Part shown: positions 1-9,868 of the stretch, piece by piece
Position numbering within the stretch: the stretch's first letter is position 1
Layout: each line of letters opens with the position of its first letter
Assembly (NCBI RefSeq): GCF_947492965.1
Contig: NZ_CANLOZ010000008.1
Location: 115,590-179,589 of the forward strand
DNA length: 64,000 nt
From: an uncultured Aquimarina sp.
GTDB lineage: Bacteria; Bacteroidota; Bacteroidia; Flavobacteriales; Flavobacteriaceae
Reading direction: 5' to 3'
Made by a program: the position numbers and the translations under genes
The notes under the pieces: generated by a model
Seen by the model: the letters and a program-made list of their open reading frames with translations, nothing else
Database searches by the model: none
Told to the model about the DNA's origin: nothing

Positions 1-1041
1 CAAATTGATGGGCATATTACCACTTTAGGAAGTGAAGTACAGGAAAAAGCATATAGCACCATGGACCTCGGTAATTTGATTTACATTTCATCTAAGAGCA
101 AAGAGAATTTGGCATCTGTAAAAAGGAAACCGTATTTTCATTTTCTTGTAGATGTTTCTGCACATAAAGAGAGGTACTTAAATAACTATAGTAATCGAAT
201 TCAAAAGTTAATTAACGAATATCCTGAAATTAGTACTCGGCTTAAAATTAGTTTTGTGAATACCTATACTTCTTCATCCGTAGGTATAGAAAACTGGAAA
301 AAAGAGTTTTCCCAACAATCATTTGAAGGCGGGTTCTATTTAGATAGAGCTATCAAAAAAACATTGTTTGATTCGTATCAAAATCCATCAGATTCTTATC
401 CTGTTTTTGTGGCAGTTACGGATTCAATCGAGAAAGCAGTGCTAAACAAAGATTTTTCAGATTTTAAAATTGCATTTCCAGACCATAACAGATTCTATAA
501 TCTTTCTAACAATGGGATTCTCGAACCACATTCTCTTTTAGAAAATCCAAAGAAAAAAATAGTTGATTCTGTTCCTATAACATTTGATCAAAATGTTCTT
601 ATCTACAAACATAAAGATCTTTCTACCACTTATCTGTCTAGGGATGAAACACCAAGTATTATTCTTAAAAATGGCCCTTACAATCTTAATGAAAATTCAA
701 TTTCTGAAAAAAAATGGTTTGACGGGTTAGCTATGCAAGGCATGTGGTTATCCCAAACATTATTTCCTGCACAAGGAAAAAAAGATTGGTTGCAATTGGT
801 ACGAAACAGTTTTATGTCTAAAATAATGACTCCTGTTACCTCCTATATTGTCGTAGAAAATGAAGCTCAAAAAGCCATTCTTAAAAAGAAACAAGAACAA
901 GTACTATCAGGTAATAAAAATCTAGATATTGGAGATGATACTGCTAGAATGAGCGAACCTCATCTTCTTATCTTACTTATACTATTAGGAATGTTCATTT
1001 GGTATCGAAAACATCGTAAGTCTCATACTTATATGCACTAA
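1..1041 (+). CDS. XrtN-system surface protein with MSEP-CTERM sorting tail (5' end outside window)
   Basis: The frame is open at base 1, so the true start lies upstream; 346 residues are visible. A hydrophobic strand followed by DVSAH (visible residues 51-55) resembles the first metal-binding strand of a von Willebrand A fold. The last 30 residues (949-1038) are Met-Ser-Glu-Pro, a hydrophobic segment rich in Leu and Ile, and a basic end (WYRKHRK). This matches the MSEP-CTERM signal described for substrates of the Bacteroidota exosortase XrtN. With the vWA-like part, the best fit is the 'XrtN system VIT domain' family, but MSEP-CTERM protein itself is possible. The protein is expected to be processed at the inner membrane. 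xrtN itself is not in the window. Confidence 0.7.
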   Translation, partial: QIDGHITTLGSEVQEKAYSTMDLGNLIYISSKSKENLASVKRKPYFHFLVDVSAHKERYLNNYSNRIQKLINEYPEISTRLKISFVNTYTSSSVGIENWKKEFSQQSFEGGFYLDRAIKKTLFDSYQNPSDSYPVFVAVTDSIEKAVLNKDFSDFKIAFPDHNRFYNLSNNGILEPHSLLENPKKKIVDSVPITFDQNVLIYKHKDLSTTYLSRDETPSIILKNGPYNLNENSISEKKWFDGLAMQGMWLSQTLFPAQGKKDWLQLVRNSFMSKIMTPVTSYIVVENEAQKAILKKKQEQVLSGNKNLDIGDDTARMSEPHLLILLILLGMFIWYRKHRKSHTYMH

Positions 1042-1089
1042 TTAATAGTAAACTACTTTCAGAGGATTTAAATCTTGATTTCCAAATAA

Positions 1090-1126
1090 AAGTCGTGCTT
1101 CGAATTTTTGAAGTGCGACTTTTTTG
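1090..1126 (+). terminator. Rho-independent terminator after the MSEP-CTERM gene
   Basis: Two short paired blocks (AGTCG/CGACT and CTTC/GAAG, with a two-base mismatch between them) close a small loop and are followed by a run of T. Confidence 0.6.
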
Positions 1127-1154
1127 TCTACTTTTATCTCATAAAGTTAGACTG

Positions 1155-1649
1155 ATGCGAAAGAATATTTTAATACTCTGCATAGCCCTAAGTGCTGTAA
1201 CCATTTTTTCTTGTAAAAAAGAGAATGATAAAAAGATCATTACTGAAGAGATAACATTTAAAAAAGAAGGAGAACTCTTCATCTATAACATACAAGATTC
1301 TATTCCAAAATCTATAGTAAACTTAGATATCGAAATTGCGGATAACGATTATGAACGCGAAACAGGTTTAATGTATCGCAAAACCATGGAAGAAAAACGA
1401 GGAATGCTATTTATTATGGAAACCTTAAGGCCACAGAGTTTTTACATGAAAAATACAGAGATCTCTTTGGATATTATTTATATCGATGAGCAATTTAAAA
1501 TCGTGAGTTTCCAGAAAAATGCAAAACCATTGGATCCAACCTCGTTACCCTCTGGAAAACCTGCTAGATATGTTTTAGAAATTAATGCTGGATTATCGGA
1601 TCAATGGAATCTAAAAGAAGGTGATTCTATTAGTTTTAAGAAAAGTTAG
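1155..1649 (+). CDS. DUF192 family lipoprotein
   Basis: 164 residues from the ATG at 1155. A start at 1095 would lie inside the preceding terminator, and only the 1155 start begins with a signal peptide (MRKN, hydrophobic core, lipobox ending at Cys20). The DUF192 signature is clear: GLMYRKTM, GMLFIM, then FYMKNTEISLDIIYID. The family is a small extracytoplasmic beta-barrel domain with no agreed function. The gene stands alone between two terminators. Confidence 0.85.
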   Translation: MRKNILILCIALSAVTIFSCKKENDKKIITEEITFKKEGELFIYNIQDSIPKSIVNLDIEIADNDYERETGLMYRKTMEEKRGMLFIMETLRPQSFYMKNTEISLDIIYIDEQFKIVSFQKNAKPLDPTSLPSGKPARYVLEINAGLSDQWNLKEGDSISFKKS

Positions 1650-1666
1650 ATTGCCCAAAAAAGAAA

Positions 1667-1698
1667 GACCTCTTGAAAAACAAATATTCCAAGAGGCC
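1667..1698. terminator. Bidirectional terminator between convergent genes
   Basis: CCTCTTG (1669-1675) pairs with CAAGAGG (1690-1696). The minus strand then reads into a T-rich run, serving the GH57 gene; the plus side can serve the DUF192 gene. Confidence 0.6.
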
Positions 1699-1729
1699 TT
1701 ATCTAGGTAGTACAAAAAAAGGATAGCCG

Positions 1730-4700
1730 CTACTTAATTATTTTTACAACCTTATTGATGTTTTTATTACTGAACTTTATAAAGTATATTCCTTTTGAAA
1801 CATTCAGTGGAATTGATATCGTTCCGTTTTTACTCGTCACTCTATCCGAATAATACAGAGCACCTTTAACATCTCTAACAGTAACATTTACTGCTTCTGT
1901 TTCTCCAGATACATTAAAATTAATGGTATCTTCAAATGGATTTGGATATGGTGCAGAAACATTGATTTCATCTTTTTCTGGACCTTTATTTAATGGTGCA
2001 CTTACCCAACCATTATCATACCAACCATCTCCACAAATTTCTAAGTCCTCTGTTTGCTGACTTCCGTTAGTACTAAAAATTACTTTGGCACAAGTAACTC
2101 CTGTTAATGTATATTCATACCAGCCGTCATTATCATCATCTGTCATTTGAACTCCTGGCCATGAAGTACTCAAAGCAGCCGGAGACGTCTCCCAATAATA
2201 CAAACTAACGGTATTCCAATTTGTATTGTTATTGTTGTAATAGATTGTTAAACTATCATCTGTGACATCACCTGGACATGCCACTGGGCAATCTGGATAC
2301 CAAAGATTTGTCGATGGATCATACCAACCATCTATAGTTCTATTGAGATCATCAGATTGACTTCCGTTATTGTTGTTATTAAAAACCATACCTATATTTC
2401 CTGATTCCTGAATCGCAAAGGAATACCACTGAGAACTATCCATTCTAGACATAGGCTGTCCTGGCCAGCTCCATCCTGGTAATGGCTGGTTAGTATCTTG
2501 ATTAAACAAATACACATAAACATCGGACCAATTCTGTGTATTCCTATAATGAACTGTATAGGACTGAGGTTGATTAATAGTATACTCCTCGGATAGCACA
2601 CTAGAAGCACCTGTATCATTATAGGCAATCGCAGATAGTGTAGTGGTTTCTGTTAATACAAGTGAGTTCGAATACAAAGAACTTGAATCTGATGGTGCGG
2701 TCCCGTCTAATGTATAATAAATGACACCTTGATTCGTAGCAGTTAAATTAACTGTTGCGCTACCCTCATAAATTCCTCCTTGAGGAGTTACTGATAATAC
2801 TGGCAACTCTAATTCTCCAGGGCAATCAGAAGGACATTGATCGTACCAAACATTTTCTGATAATACGTACCATCCTTCTACATTTCTAAACTGATCATCT
2901 GATTGTTGTCCGCTTCCATTCGTAAATACCAATCCTACTTCAACTGATTCAGCAACTTCATAGCTAAACCAAGGAGAATTTGGTGTTGGAGCCATCAATC
3001 TTCCTGGCCAATTCCATCCAGGTAATGGTGTATTGTTGTTCTTGTCAAATGCGTACACATACACATCATTCCAATTGGAAGTATTCTTAAAGTACACTTT
3101 ATAAGAAGGGATGTCTCCGAATGTATAATAATGTGTTATTACGTCAGAAAGATTTCCATCTCCGTCATACGCCACAACTTTTAGCTGGATTGGATCACTA
3201 TCCTCATTTCCTAAATCAAATGGATTAGAGTAAACCAGACTATTTGTTGTAGGCTCTGATCCATCTATCGTATAATAAATTGTCACATCATCATTATCAG
3301 AAGTTGTTGATGCTTCTAAAACTACTTCAATAGTATCATCATAATTTCCAGAATTAGGTTCCACAGTAAGTGTGACCTCATCACTACTGTTAAAATCACC
3401 AACATACACATGTTGAATTGGAGTCTTAAATACATTCCCTTGAGTGTCTGTAGCTTCAACATAGTAATCTACTAATACATTAGACAAACCACGAATTTCT
3501 GCATAGCATAGATCTGCTATTGCCGTAGGCTCTATAAAAAGATCTATTTCTGGATCCTGAGTGACATTATCTTTTGGAAATTCTTTTTGTGTCATGGAAA
3601 TTGTATTCCAGGAACTTACTTCTTCTCCTCCAGCATAGGTGTCGTTTACATTATCCGCAATAGGATTTATACCGTCATCATCGGTTCTATATTTTAAAAC
3701 TACTGAAGCCAATCCACTTACATCATGAGCAAATGTCCATATATGAAAATCAGAAGAATTTTGAACTTCCTGATACGCATATATTGGGCCAAAACCTTTA
3801 CCACCAGGATTGTAAGGAAATCTTTGAGGAATAAAAACAGAAGGTGGTGTATTATCCTGATTTATAGATCCTCCAAGTGCATCTAAAGCATGTTCTATTG
3901 CTATGTTCCCAGCTAAGGTTTGCTTTACTTCCATATCGATCGCTTTACCATAGTACATATAACCACTGGTTAGCGATGGTAAAAAGAAATGCCACGCTTT
4001 TTCTGCACTAGAAGCTCCAAATGATGGATCTATTATCTTAGCTATATCAACTCCATTGCTATTATCTTCTGCCATTAACACATAATTTTCTGCAGCAGTA
4101 ATCACTGCCCAGTTTCTAGCATCTTCTGTCCATCCATCAGGATTAAATCTATAATCAGTAGTATCATATAACGGCCATAGCCAGTTAATAAATTGTGGAT
4201 GTCCCCAATCGTTGGCTGCATTTACCCAAGAACCATCTTCCACTTTTACAATATCATTTTCAGGAACTGGGTAGAAATTTAAAAACTGCTGAATAGTAGT
4301 TGGGTCATATCCTTTAGAGGCAGCTTCATTAGCGAAACCTGGAACAGATTCCTGATAATAACTATCACCACCTCCCCAAGCATTATCACCATCATGTGCT
4401 AACAAAACAATAGATGGTTGACTTGCATTACTAAATGGTGCAATATTAGCATCAATTTCTCCTGTACCCATAGAACTAAATCCATTCTGATAACTAAGTA
4501 AATCAGCCATAGGAACTACGTCCATCTTATAAGTTTGTCCTGTTTCTGGATCTATGTATTGCGCTTTATGTGCCTGGTAACAATATGGAGCAGCAAAGGT
4601 ACCACCTCTGCCGTCGATTTGTCCTTTCCACCAGTTATTACCATTGGTAGCTACCTTATCCGCAGCATTTGGTGGATCAATATTAACTCCAGAAGTACCA

Positions 4701-5416
4701 TAATCTAATGGATAATCATTTAGCGTTCTTGAGAGATGACTATTTGCGATAACCGACCATTGGAAACCTTCTTCTACCAATACTTTGATTATTCTTTCAG
4801 AAAAAGAACATTCCGCAGGCCAAAATCCTTTAGAATATTCACCTCCAAAAGTTTGATCAGTGATATATCGATGTGTTTTCAATTCCATTCTTAGGGCTCT
4901 CTCACTAATTAAAGGAGCCAAAGCGTGATGAAATGTAAAACCAGTTAGATCCATTCTGGGTTGACCACCAGAAGTTCTCCAGCTTTTTGCTTCGATAAAG
5001 TCATTTTGCCAACCTTGATTATATCCCCAAACTCCAGCATTTGCTAGACTGTTTACATTTTCAATTAAACAACCAGAATAATTTACCTGTGCACCTCCGT
5101 TTGGCAATCCTAAAAGAGTCTGAACCGAGTTCTTAGGACCGTATTGGTAGGCTTTTACTCGATCATACTTCCCAAAAATTTCTTCTAAATCGTTTAGTGG
5201 ATGACTAATCCCATCAGCATATACATTCCAGGAATCACCTGATACTTTTAAATTATGTGATTCTAAAACTGTTTGATACCGATTAGGGTTTTCTTTACTT
5301 TTCTCTGCCCAATAAATGGGTTGTTGCATGTGCCATAAATAAGAAGTGTGGACTTGCTGTGCTATCATTCCAGAATAAAAGAACAATAACAACAAAAATA
5401 GATTAGTGTTTTTCAT
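1730..5416 (-). CDS. Secreted GH57-like alpha-glucan hydrolase with chitobiase-like and CBM26-like repeats and T9SS tail
   Basis: 1228 residues from the ATG at 5416, chosen because it opens a signal peptide (MKNTNLF, LLLLFF, cut near AQQ). The catalytic part, about residues 22-540, has the family 57 layout: WHMQQP near the start, WPAEC with candidate nucleophile Glu202, and HDGDNAWGGG at 341-350. After an FN3-like stretch come chitobiase C-terminal-like repeats (IYYTIDGSEPT and IYYTLDGTAPS) alternating with starch-binding modules of CBM25/26 type. Two of these carry PLPGWxWPG and a third is shorter (STSWPG). The last 70 residues are a type A T9SS sorting domain (APYPNPF to GIYFIKF). It probably acts on starch- or glycogen-like glucans at the cell surface. 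It is a single gene, so substrate rests on domain content only. Confidence 0.8.
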   Translation of the reverse strand: MKNTNLFLLLLFFYSGMIAQQVHTSYLWHMQQPIYWAEKSKENPNRYQTVLESHNLKVSGDSWNVYADGISHPLNDLEEIFGKYDRVKAYQYGPKNSVQTLLGLPNGGAQVNYSGCLIENVNSLANAGVWGYNQGWQNDFIEAKSWRTSGGQPRMDLTGFTFHHALAPLISERALRMELKTHRYITDQTFGGEYSKGFWPAECSFSERIIKVLVEEGFQWSVIANSHLSRTLNDYPLDYGTSGVNIDPPNAADKVATNGNNWWKGQIDGRGGTFAAPYCYQAHKAQYIDPETGQTYKMDVVPMADLLSYQNGFSSMGTGEIDANIAPFSNASQPSIVLLAHDGDNAWGGGDSYYQESVPGFANEAASKGYDPTTIQQFLNFYPVPENDIVKVEDGSWVNAANDWGHPQFINWLWPLYDTTDYRFNPDGWTEDARNWAVITAAENYVLMAEDNSNGVDIAKIIDPSFGASSAEKAWHFFLPSLTSGYMYYGKAIDMEVKQTLAGNIAIEHALDALGGSINQDNTPPSVFIPQRFPYNPGGKGFGPIYAYQEVQNSSDFHIWTFAHDVSGLASVVLKYRTDDDGINPIADNVNDTYAGGEEVSSWNTISMTQKEFPKDNVTQDPEIDLFIEPTAIADLCYAEIRGLSNVLVDYYVEATDTQGNVFKTPIQHVYVGDFNSSDEVTLTVEPNSGNYDDTIEVVLEASTTSDNDDVTIYYTIDGSEPTTNSLVYSNPFDLGNEDSDPIQLKVVAYDGDGNLSDVITHYYTFGDIPSYKVYFKNTSNWNDVYVYAFDKNNNTPLPGWNWPGRLMAPTPNSPWFSYEVAESVEVGLVFTNGSGQQSDDQFRNVEGWYVLSENVWYDQCPSDCPGELELPVLSVTPQGGIYEGSATVNLTATNQGVIYYTLDGTAPSDSSSLYSNSLVLTETTTLSAIAYNDTGASSVLSEEYTINQPQSYTVHYRNTQNWSDVYVYLFNQDTNQPLPGWSWPGQPMSRMDSSQWYSFAIQESGNIGMVFNNNNNGSQSDDLNRTIDGWYDPSTNLWYPDCPVACPGDVTDDSLTIYYNNNNTNWNTVSLYYWETSPAALSTSWPGVQMTDDDNDGWYEYTLTGVTCAKVIFSTNGSQQTEDLEICGDGWYDNGWVSAPLNKGPEKDEINVSAPYPNPFEDTINFNVSGETEAVNVTVRDVKGALYYSDRVTSKNGTISIPLNVSKGIYFIKFSNKNINKVVKIIK

Positions 5417-5852
5417 GAATCTTGTGTGTGTGTTATACAATTAAAAAATGCTGTAAAAACAGCTTGCATATATTCCAAAAACTATCTTCCCAAACAATAG
5501 TTCCCCAAGATTCTATACCCATAATAAACATTCATAAAAAGGATATTTATTATGATCCCATCAAACGAAAATTGTAGTAAACAAACAGTCCCATTTGATC
5601 CATGTCTATAACAGCGACAACACTTCTCAACAAGACTGTTAAATACTCAGTTTTTTAATAATTATTTGATGATATTTTCAAAAGTAGGTAATAAAAAAAG
5701 TAAACTCCCTAATCAGAATTTACTCAAACGATATAGTGTTAATAAAAAACTAAAAAATCCCCTAAATTTTTATCAATGTGATTAACTTAAACCCATAAAA
5801 AAAGCTGCATTTTTTAAATGCAGCTTTTTTGATATTCTAGAAATAGACTTTT
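5417..5852. other. 436-base intergenic region between the GH57 gene and secDF
   Basis: It holds the upstream region of the GH57 gene and, at its right end, the secDF terminator. No credible small gene was found; the longest ATG frames are about 20 codons. No clear TAnnTTTG box was seen for the GH57 gene. Confidence 0.5.
5797..5830. terminator. Strong bidirectional terminator after secDF
   Basis: A perfect inverted repeat, AAAAAGCTGCATTT pairing with AAATGCAGCTTTTT, with A and T runs on the two sides. It works in the minus direction for secDF. Confidence 0.85.
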
Positions 5853-8800
5853 CTATGATTCTTCTTCAGTCTTTTTCTTTTCTTTTAAACCTACTTTGCT
5901 TACAGTATCGAACATTACTGGAGTAGCAATGAACAAAGAAGAGTAGGTTCCTACTAGTACACCTATGATTAATGAGAACATAAATCCTCGTAAAGGCTCT
6001 GCAAAAATAAAGATCGCTATTAATACTAATAAGGTTGTTAACGAAGTATTTAATGTACGACTTAACGTACTATTTAACGCTCCATTAATATTCTTATTTA
6101 ACGGCCATGTAGTGTGCTCCGCGAAATATTCACGAATTCTATCAAATACTACCACGGTATCATTCAGCGAGTATCCAATTACAGTTAGAATAGCTGCAAT
6201 AAACGCTTGGTCGATTTCCATATTAAATGGCATAAACTTCCAAGTAAGTGAGAATACACCTAACACTACCAATACATCGTGGAAAACTGCCGCTACCGCA
6301 CCTAAACTAAACTGCCATCTTCTAAATCTAAATAAGATATATAAGAAAACTACAATTAAAGATCCTATAACAGAAACAAAGGCTGCTTGTTGAATATCAT
6401 CTGCAATCGTAGGTCCAACCTTCATAGAACGCATAATACCTACTTGCTTATCTTCATCACCATTAGAAAACTCTTCATAGCTCATATTATCAGGCAGGTG
6501 AGATTTTAAAGACTTAAATAACAAATCAGAAATCTCAGAATCTACAGCTTCTCCTGATTCATTAATCTTATATTTTGTAGTAATTTTTAACTGATTTTTT
6601 GCACCAAGTGTTTTTGCTTGTGCACTTCCAAATACAGCTACTAAATCCTTTTCTACATCTGTAGGGACTACATCCTTAGCAAAACGAACAGTATATGTTC
6701 TACCTCCTACAAAATCAACACCTTTATCTAGACCTTGAGTAAATAATGATCCTAAACCAGCTAATACAATAACAGCTGATATAGCATAAGCTATTTTTCT
6801 CTTCTTTAAGAAATCAATATTTACATTTTTAAATAAATTCTTAGTAGCTGCTGTAGAGAATGCCAATTCTTTACCATTTCTACCATATCCATCAATAAAC
6901 AACCTAGTGATGAAAATCGCAGTGAATAAAGATGTAAGAATACCGATTAATAAAGTAGTTGCAAATCCTTTAATCGGTCCTGTACCGAAGAATAAAAGAA
7001 TTAAACCAGTTAAACCTGTTGTAATATTTGCATCTAAAATCGAAGACAATGCGTTGCTAAAACCATCTTTAATCGCATCAACTTGTGATTTACCTTTGGC
7101 CAATTCTTCTTTAATTCTTTCGAAAATAAGTACGTTCGCATCTACCGACATACCAATCGTTAATACGATACCTGCAATACCTGGTAATGTTAATACTGCT
7201 TTTAATCCAGCTAATACTCCAAATATAAATAAGATATTTACTACCAAAGCAACATCGGCAAAAGCACCTGCTTTTCCATAATAAAAAATCATCCAGATTA
7301 AAATCAACACCAATGCAATTCCGAAAGACATGATACCACTATCGATTGCTTCTTGCCCTAATGACGGCCCTATAACTTCACTCTGAATAATATCTGCTGA
7401 TGCCGGTAATTTACCTGCTCTTAATACATTTGCCAAATCTTGTCCTTCTTCTACCGTAAAATCTCCAGAGATCTCACTTCTTCCTCCTGTAATAGCTCCT
7501 TTAGAAACACCAGGCGCAGAGTATACAATATCATCTAATACAATTGCAATCTGACCTCTTGTTTGAGAAGCTCTTCCGGTCATTTCTGCCCATTTCTTAG
7601 CTCCTTTACCATCCATCTGCATCGTCACAACTACATTATTAAGTTGGTCATAGGTCTGTGCAGCGTCGGTAATAACACCTCCACTTAATTCTGGAGTATT
7701 ATCACGATTTCCTTTAAGAGCATATAAATCTACCCTATCTTCCTCTTTTGCTTGTTTACTCCAAGCAAACTTCACAAATCTTAATGATTGAGGTAATAGT
7801 GCTCTAATATCTTTTCTATCTAGATACGAGTTAAACTGCTCCACATCATTTACCGCTACAGAAACTAAAGCTCCAGGAACAGAAGGAGGACCGATTAAAT
7901 CATTAATAGGATTTACCTGCGCTTCAACATCCGTAGAATCTTCAGAATCCGCTAATAATTTTTCGATTTCTGCATCTGCATCTGTCTGAGTGCTATCTGC
8001 CTGAGCAGTATTTACTTCGGTACTATCAGTTTTTACTGTATCTACAACTTTTTCAGATACTACTTCTTCTTTCTCAGTAGTTTTATTTTCTTTTGCTTCT
8101 AATTCTTTCTTAAGCTTATCATTCATTCTTCCTAAGAAGATTCCTAATTCTTGAGAGTTTTCAACATCCCAGAATTCTAATTGAGCTGTACTCTGTAAAA
8201 GTTTCTTTACACGATCAACATCTTTAGCTCCTGGAAGTTCTACCAAAATACGACCAGACTCTCCTAAACGTTGAATATTTGGTTGTGTAACCCCAAACTT
8301 ATCAATACGCTTACGTAATACTTCGAATGCTGATGTTACCGATTCGTCGATTTTTGTTCTTAATATAGGCTTTACTAGATCATTAGACATATCAAAAGTG
8401 ATATCATCACTTAAGTTTTTATTCGCAAAAATATCTGGAGATGCTAACTGAGCATCAGGAATATTTTCAAACTCTGTAAAAAAGTCATCTACATAGGTAT
8501 TCTGACTATCTTTCTGAGTTTCATCAGTAGCATCTAATGCCTGAATGAATGCTGGGTTTTTAGATTTATTTGCTAATCCTTCTAAAATATCTCTTACTGA
8601 TATTTGAAGAATTACATTGATTCCTCCTTTAAGGTCAAGACCTTTATTTAGTTCCTTTGCTTTTGCTTCGTTATAACTAAAATTCGCAAAAATCGGATCC
8701 TTTCCGATAGAATCTAAATACTCTTTTTGAGCTGTTTCTCTAAGTTTAGAGTAATTCTCTACTGTTTCTGGATACTTATTTATCGCAAAAACTTCAGCTT

Positions 8801-8900
8801 CTTTTTCTTTTGTGTATGTTAAATATGTAAACGATAACTGGTAAAGACATACCAATCCAAATATAATCGCAAACACTCTAACAAGTCCTTTATTTTGCAT
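5853..8900 (-). CDS. secDF: Protein translocase subunit SecDF (fused)
   Basis: 1015 residues. SecD and SecF are joined in one chain, as is usual in Bacteroidota. The protein uses the proton gradient to help pull secreted proteins through SecYEG. Seen: an N-terminal membrane segment, LDLKGG at 88-93, the periplasmic P1 region (RKRIDKFGV, GAKDVDRVKKLL), an acidic low-complexity insert around residues 270-330, the SecD membrane block with VDANVLIFERI, then the SecF half beginning at GVDFVGGRTY with SLNDTVVVFDRIRE. It ends in a Lys/Glu tail. A separate upstream gene on the same strand has a P1-like segment. Confidence 0.97.
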   Translation of the reverse strand: MQNKGLVRVFAIIFGLVCLYQLSFTYLTYTKEKEAEVFAINKYPETVENYSKLRETAQKEYLDSIGKDPIFANFSYNEAKAKELNKGLDLKGGINVILQISVRDILEGLANKSKNPAFIQALDATDETQKDSQNTYVDDFFTEFENIPDAQLASPDIFANKNLSDDITFDMSNDLVKPILRTKIDESVTSAFEVLRKRIDKFGVTQPNIQRLGESGRILVELPGAKDVDRVKKLLQSTAQLEFWDVENSQELGIFLGRMNDKLKKELEAKENKTTEKEEVVSEKVVDTVKTDSTEVNTAQADSTQTDADAEIEKLLADSEDSTDVEAQVNPINDLIGPPSVPGALVSVAVNDVEQFNSYLDRKDIRALLPQSLRFVKFAWSKQAKEEDRVDLYALKGNRDNTPELSGGVITDAAQTYDQLNNVVVTMQMDGKGAKKWAEMTGRASQTRGQIAIVLDDIVYSAPGVSKGAITGGRSEISGDFTVEEGQDLANVLRAGKLPASADIIQSEVIGPSLGQEAIDSGIMSFGIALVLILIWMIFYYGKAGAFADVALVVNILFIFGVLAGLKAVLTLPGIAGIVLTIGMSVDANVLIFERIKEELAKGKSQVDAIKDGFSNALSSILDANITTGLTGLILLFFGTGPIKGFATTLLIGILTSLFTAIFITRLFIDGYGRNGKELAFSTAATKNLFKNVNIDFLKKRKIAYAISAVIVLAGLGSLFTQGLDKGVDFVGGRTYTVRFAKDVVPTDVEKDLVAVFGSAQAKTLGAKNQLKITTKYKINESGEAVDSEISDLLFKSLKSHLPDNMSYEEFSNGDEDKQVGIMRSMKVGPTIADDIQQAAFVSVIGSLIVVFLYILFRFRRWQFSLGAVAAVFHDVLVVLGVFSLTWKFMPFNMEIDQAFIAAILTVIGYSLNDTVVVFDRIREYFAEHTTWPLNKNINGALNSTLSRTLNTSLTTLLVLIAIFIFAEPLRGFMFSLIIGVLVGTYSSLFIATPVMFDTVSKVGLKEKKKTEEES

Positions 8901-9098
8901 TGTGGTTTATTTTAGTCAACCCACCAAATGTTTCGAACATTCTTCTGTGATTGACAATTGTTAGTATATTAAAAATGTAATTCAACTAGGTCTGAATATG
9001 ACTTAGTTATTAGGTTTTAGCTAATACCGCAGTATAAAAATCTACGGAATAGCTTATTTATTTTTTTTTAGAAATTTGGTAAACAGTGTATTTCTAAA

Positions 9099-9716
9099 CT
9101 AAGAAATAGGTCCTGCTCTTACCTCTGGAATTTTATACGAAGTATTATCTATTGCGATAGCAATCGCACTATGCACCTTCTGTGCTAATTGTATAAATCG
9201 GTTGATCGCTTCATTAGCGTCTTCATTCACAAAACTATAAGAAACACCAGAAGCCCTATCCTGTTTTTGTTCTAATTCTAAAACGTGAATCCCACTAAAA
9301 CCTGAATCATTATCGGTACTTTTCTGAATTTTATAAACAGCTACATGATAGTCTGAAGATTCTTTATCAAAAGGAATTTTAGAATTATTAGAACCGTTTT
9401 TATCAAAAAGAATATGATTCCAAGAAATATGATTCTCTGCAAGTATTTGCTGTATACTTTCTACATCGGCATCGCTGTAATAAGAAATTCTTAGCTTACC
9501 GTTATGAAGTTCATTGGATATTCGGATGTTTTTTACACCAATAGATGCTAACTGTTTTTTTACAGTTTTTACTGCATTTTCAGCTTCTTGTGACGATACA
9601 GTAACATTTCTAAAGTCAAGAACAATCTCTTGGTTAGGCACGACAGTTTGCCCTTGCATTACTACTAGTAACGCAAAAGCTGAAATTAACATTCCGAAGT
9701 ACCATTCTTTCTTCAT
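9099..9716 (-). CDS. Membrane-anchored protein of unknown function, SecD P1-like segment
   Basis: 205 residues with one N-terminal hydrophobic segment (about 6-22), probably an anchor. Residues 45-105 resemble the SecD P1 head next door: 'AVKTVKKQLASIGVKNI', then an R/K-strand and 'DVESIQQIL', against 'AFEVLRKRIDKFGV' and 'DVDRVKKLL' in SecDF. The resemblance was judged by eye only. The gene lies 198 bases upstream of secDF on the same strand. It may be an accessory of secretion, but no function is known to me. Confidence 0.65.
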   Translation of the reverse strand: MKKEWYFGMLISAFALLVVMQGQTVVPNQEIVLDFRNVTVSSQEAENAVKTVKKQLASIGVKNIRISNELHNGKLRISYYSDADVESIQQILAENHISWNHILFDKNGSNNSKIPFDKESSDYHVAVYKIQKSTDNDSGFSGIHVLELEQKQDRASGVSYSFVNEDANEAINRFIQLAQKVHSAIAIAIDNTSYKIPEVRAGPIS

Positions 9717-9721
9717 GGTCG

Positions 9722-9729
9722 CAAATATA
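9722..9729 (-). promoter_or_regulatory. Flavobacterial -7 box, likely leaderless transcript
   Basis: Reading on the minus strand, TATATTTG ends only 5 bases before the ATG at 9716, matching the Bacteroidota TAnnTTTG box. Transcription would begin at or next to the start codon. Confidence 0.5.
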
Positions 9730-9868
9730 GAAAAATTAAAACTTTGTGTCTAGTGTATTTTTAATAAATAGGAAGCATCTTTATCAACGTCTTAATTAAA
9801 CCATTCGTTCTCGTAACTAATTATTGCAATTTTATATATTTGGATATAATCATACTTATCTAATCGTT

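Noticed and set aside
1095..1154. Extended start for the DUF192 lipoprotein
   Set aside because: Those 20 codons overlap the upstream terminator and would hide the signal peptide.
5965..7281. Plus-strand frames of 142 and 124 codons opposite secDF
   Set aside because: Antisense shadows of the SecF and SecD membrane regions, with Asn/Ile/Lys bias and no start signals.
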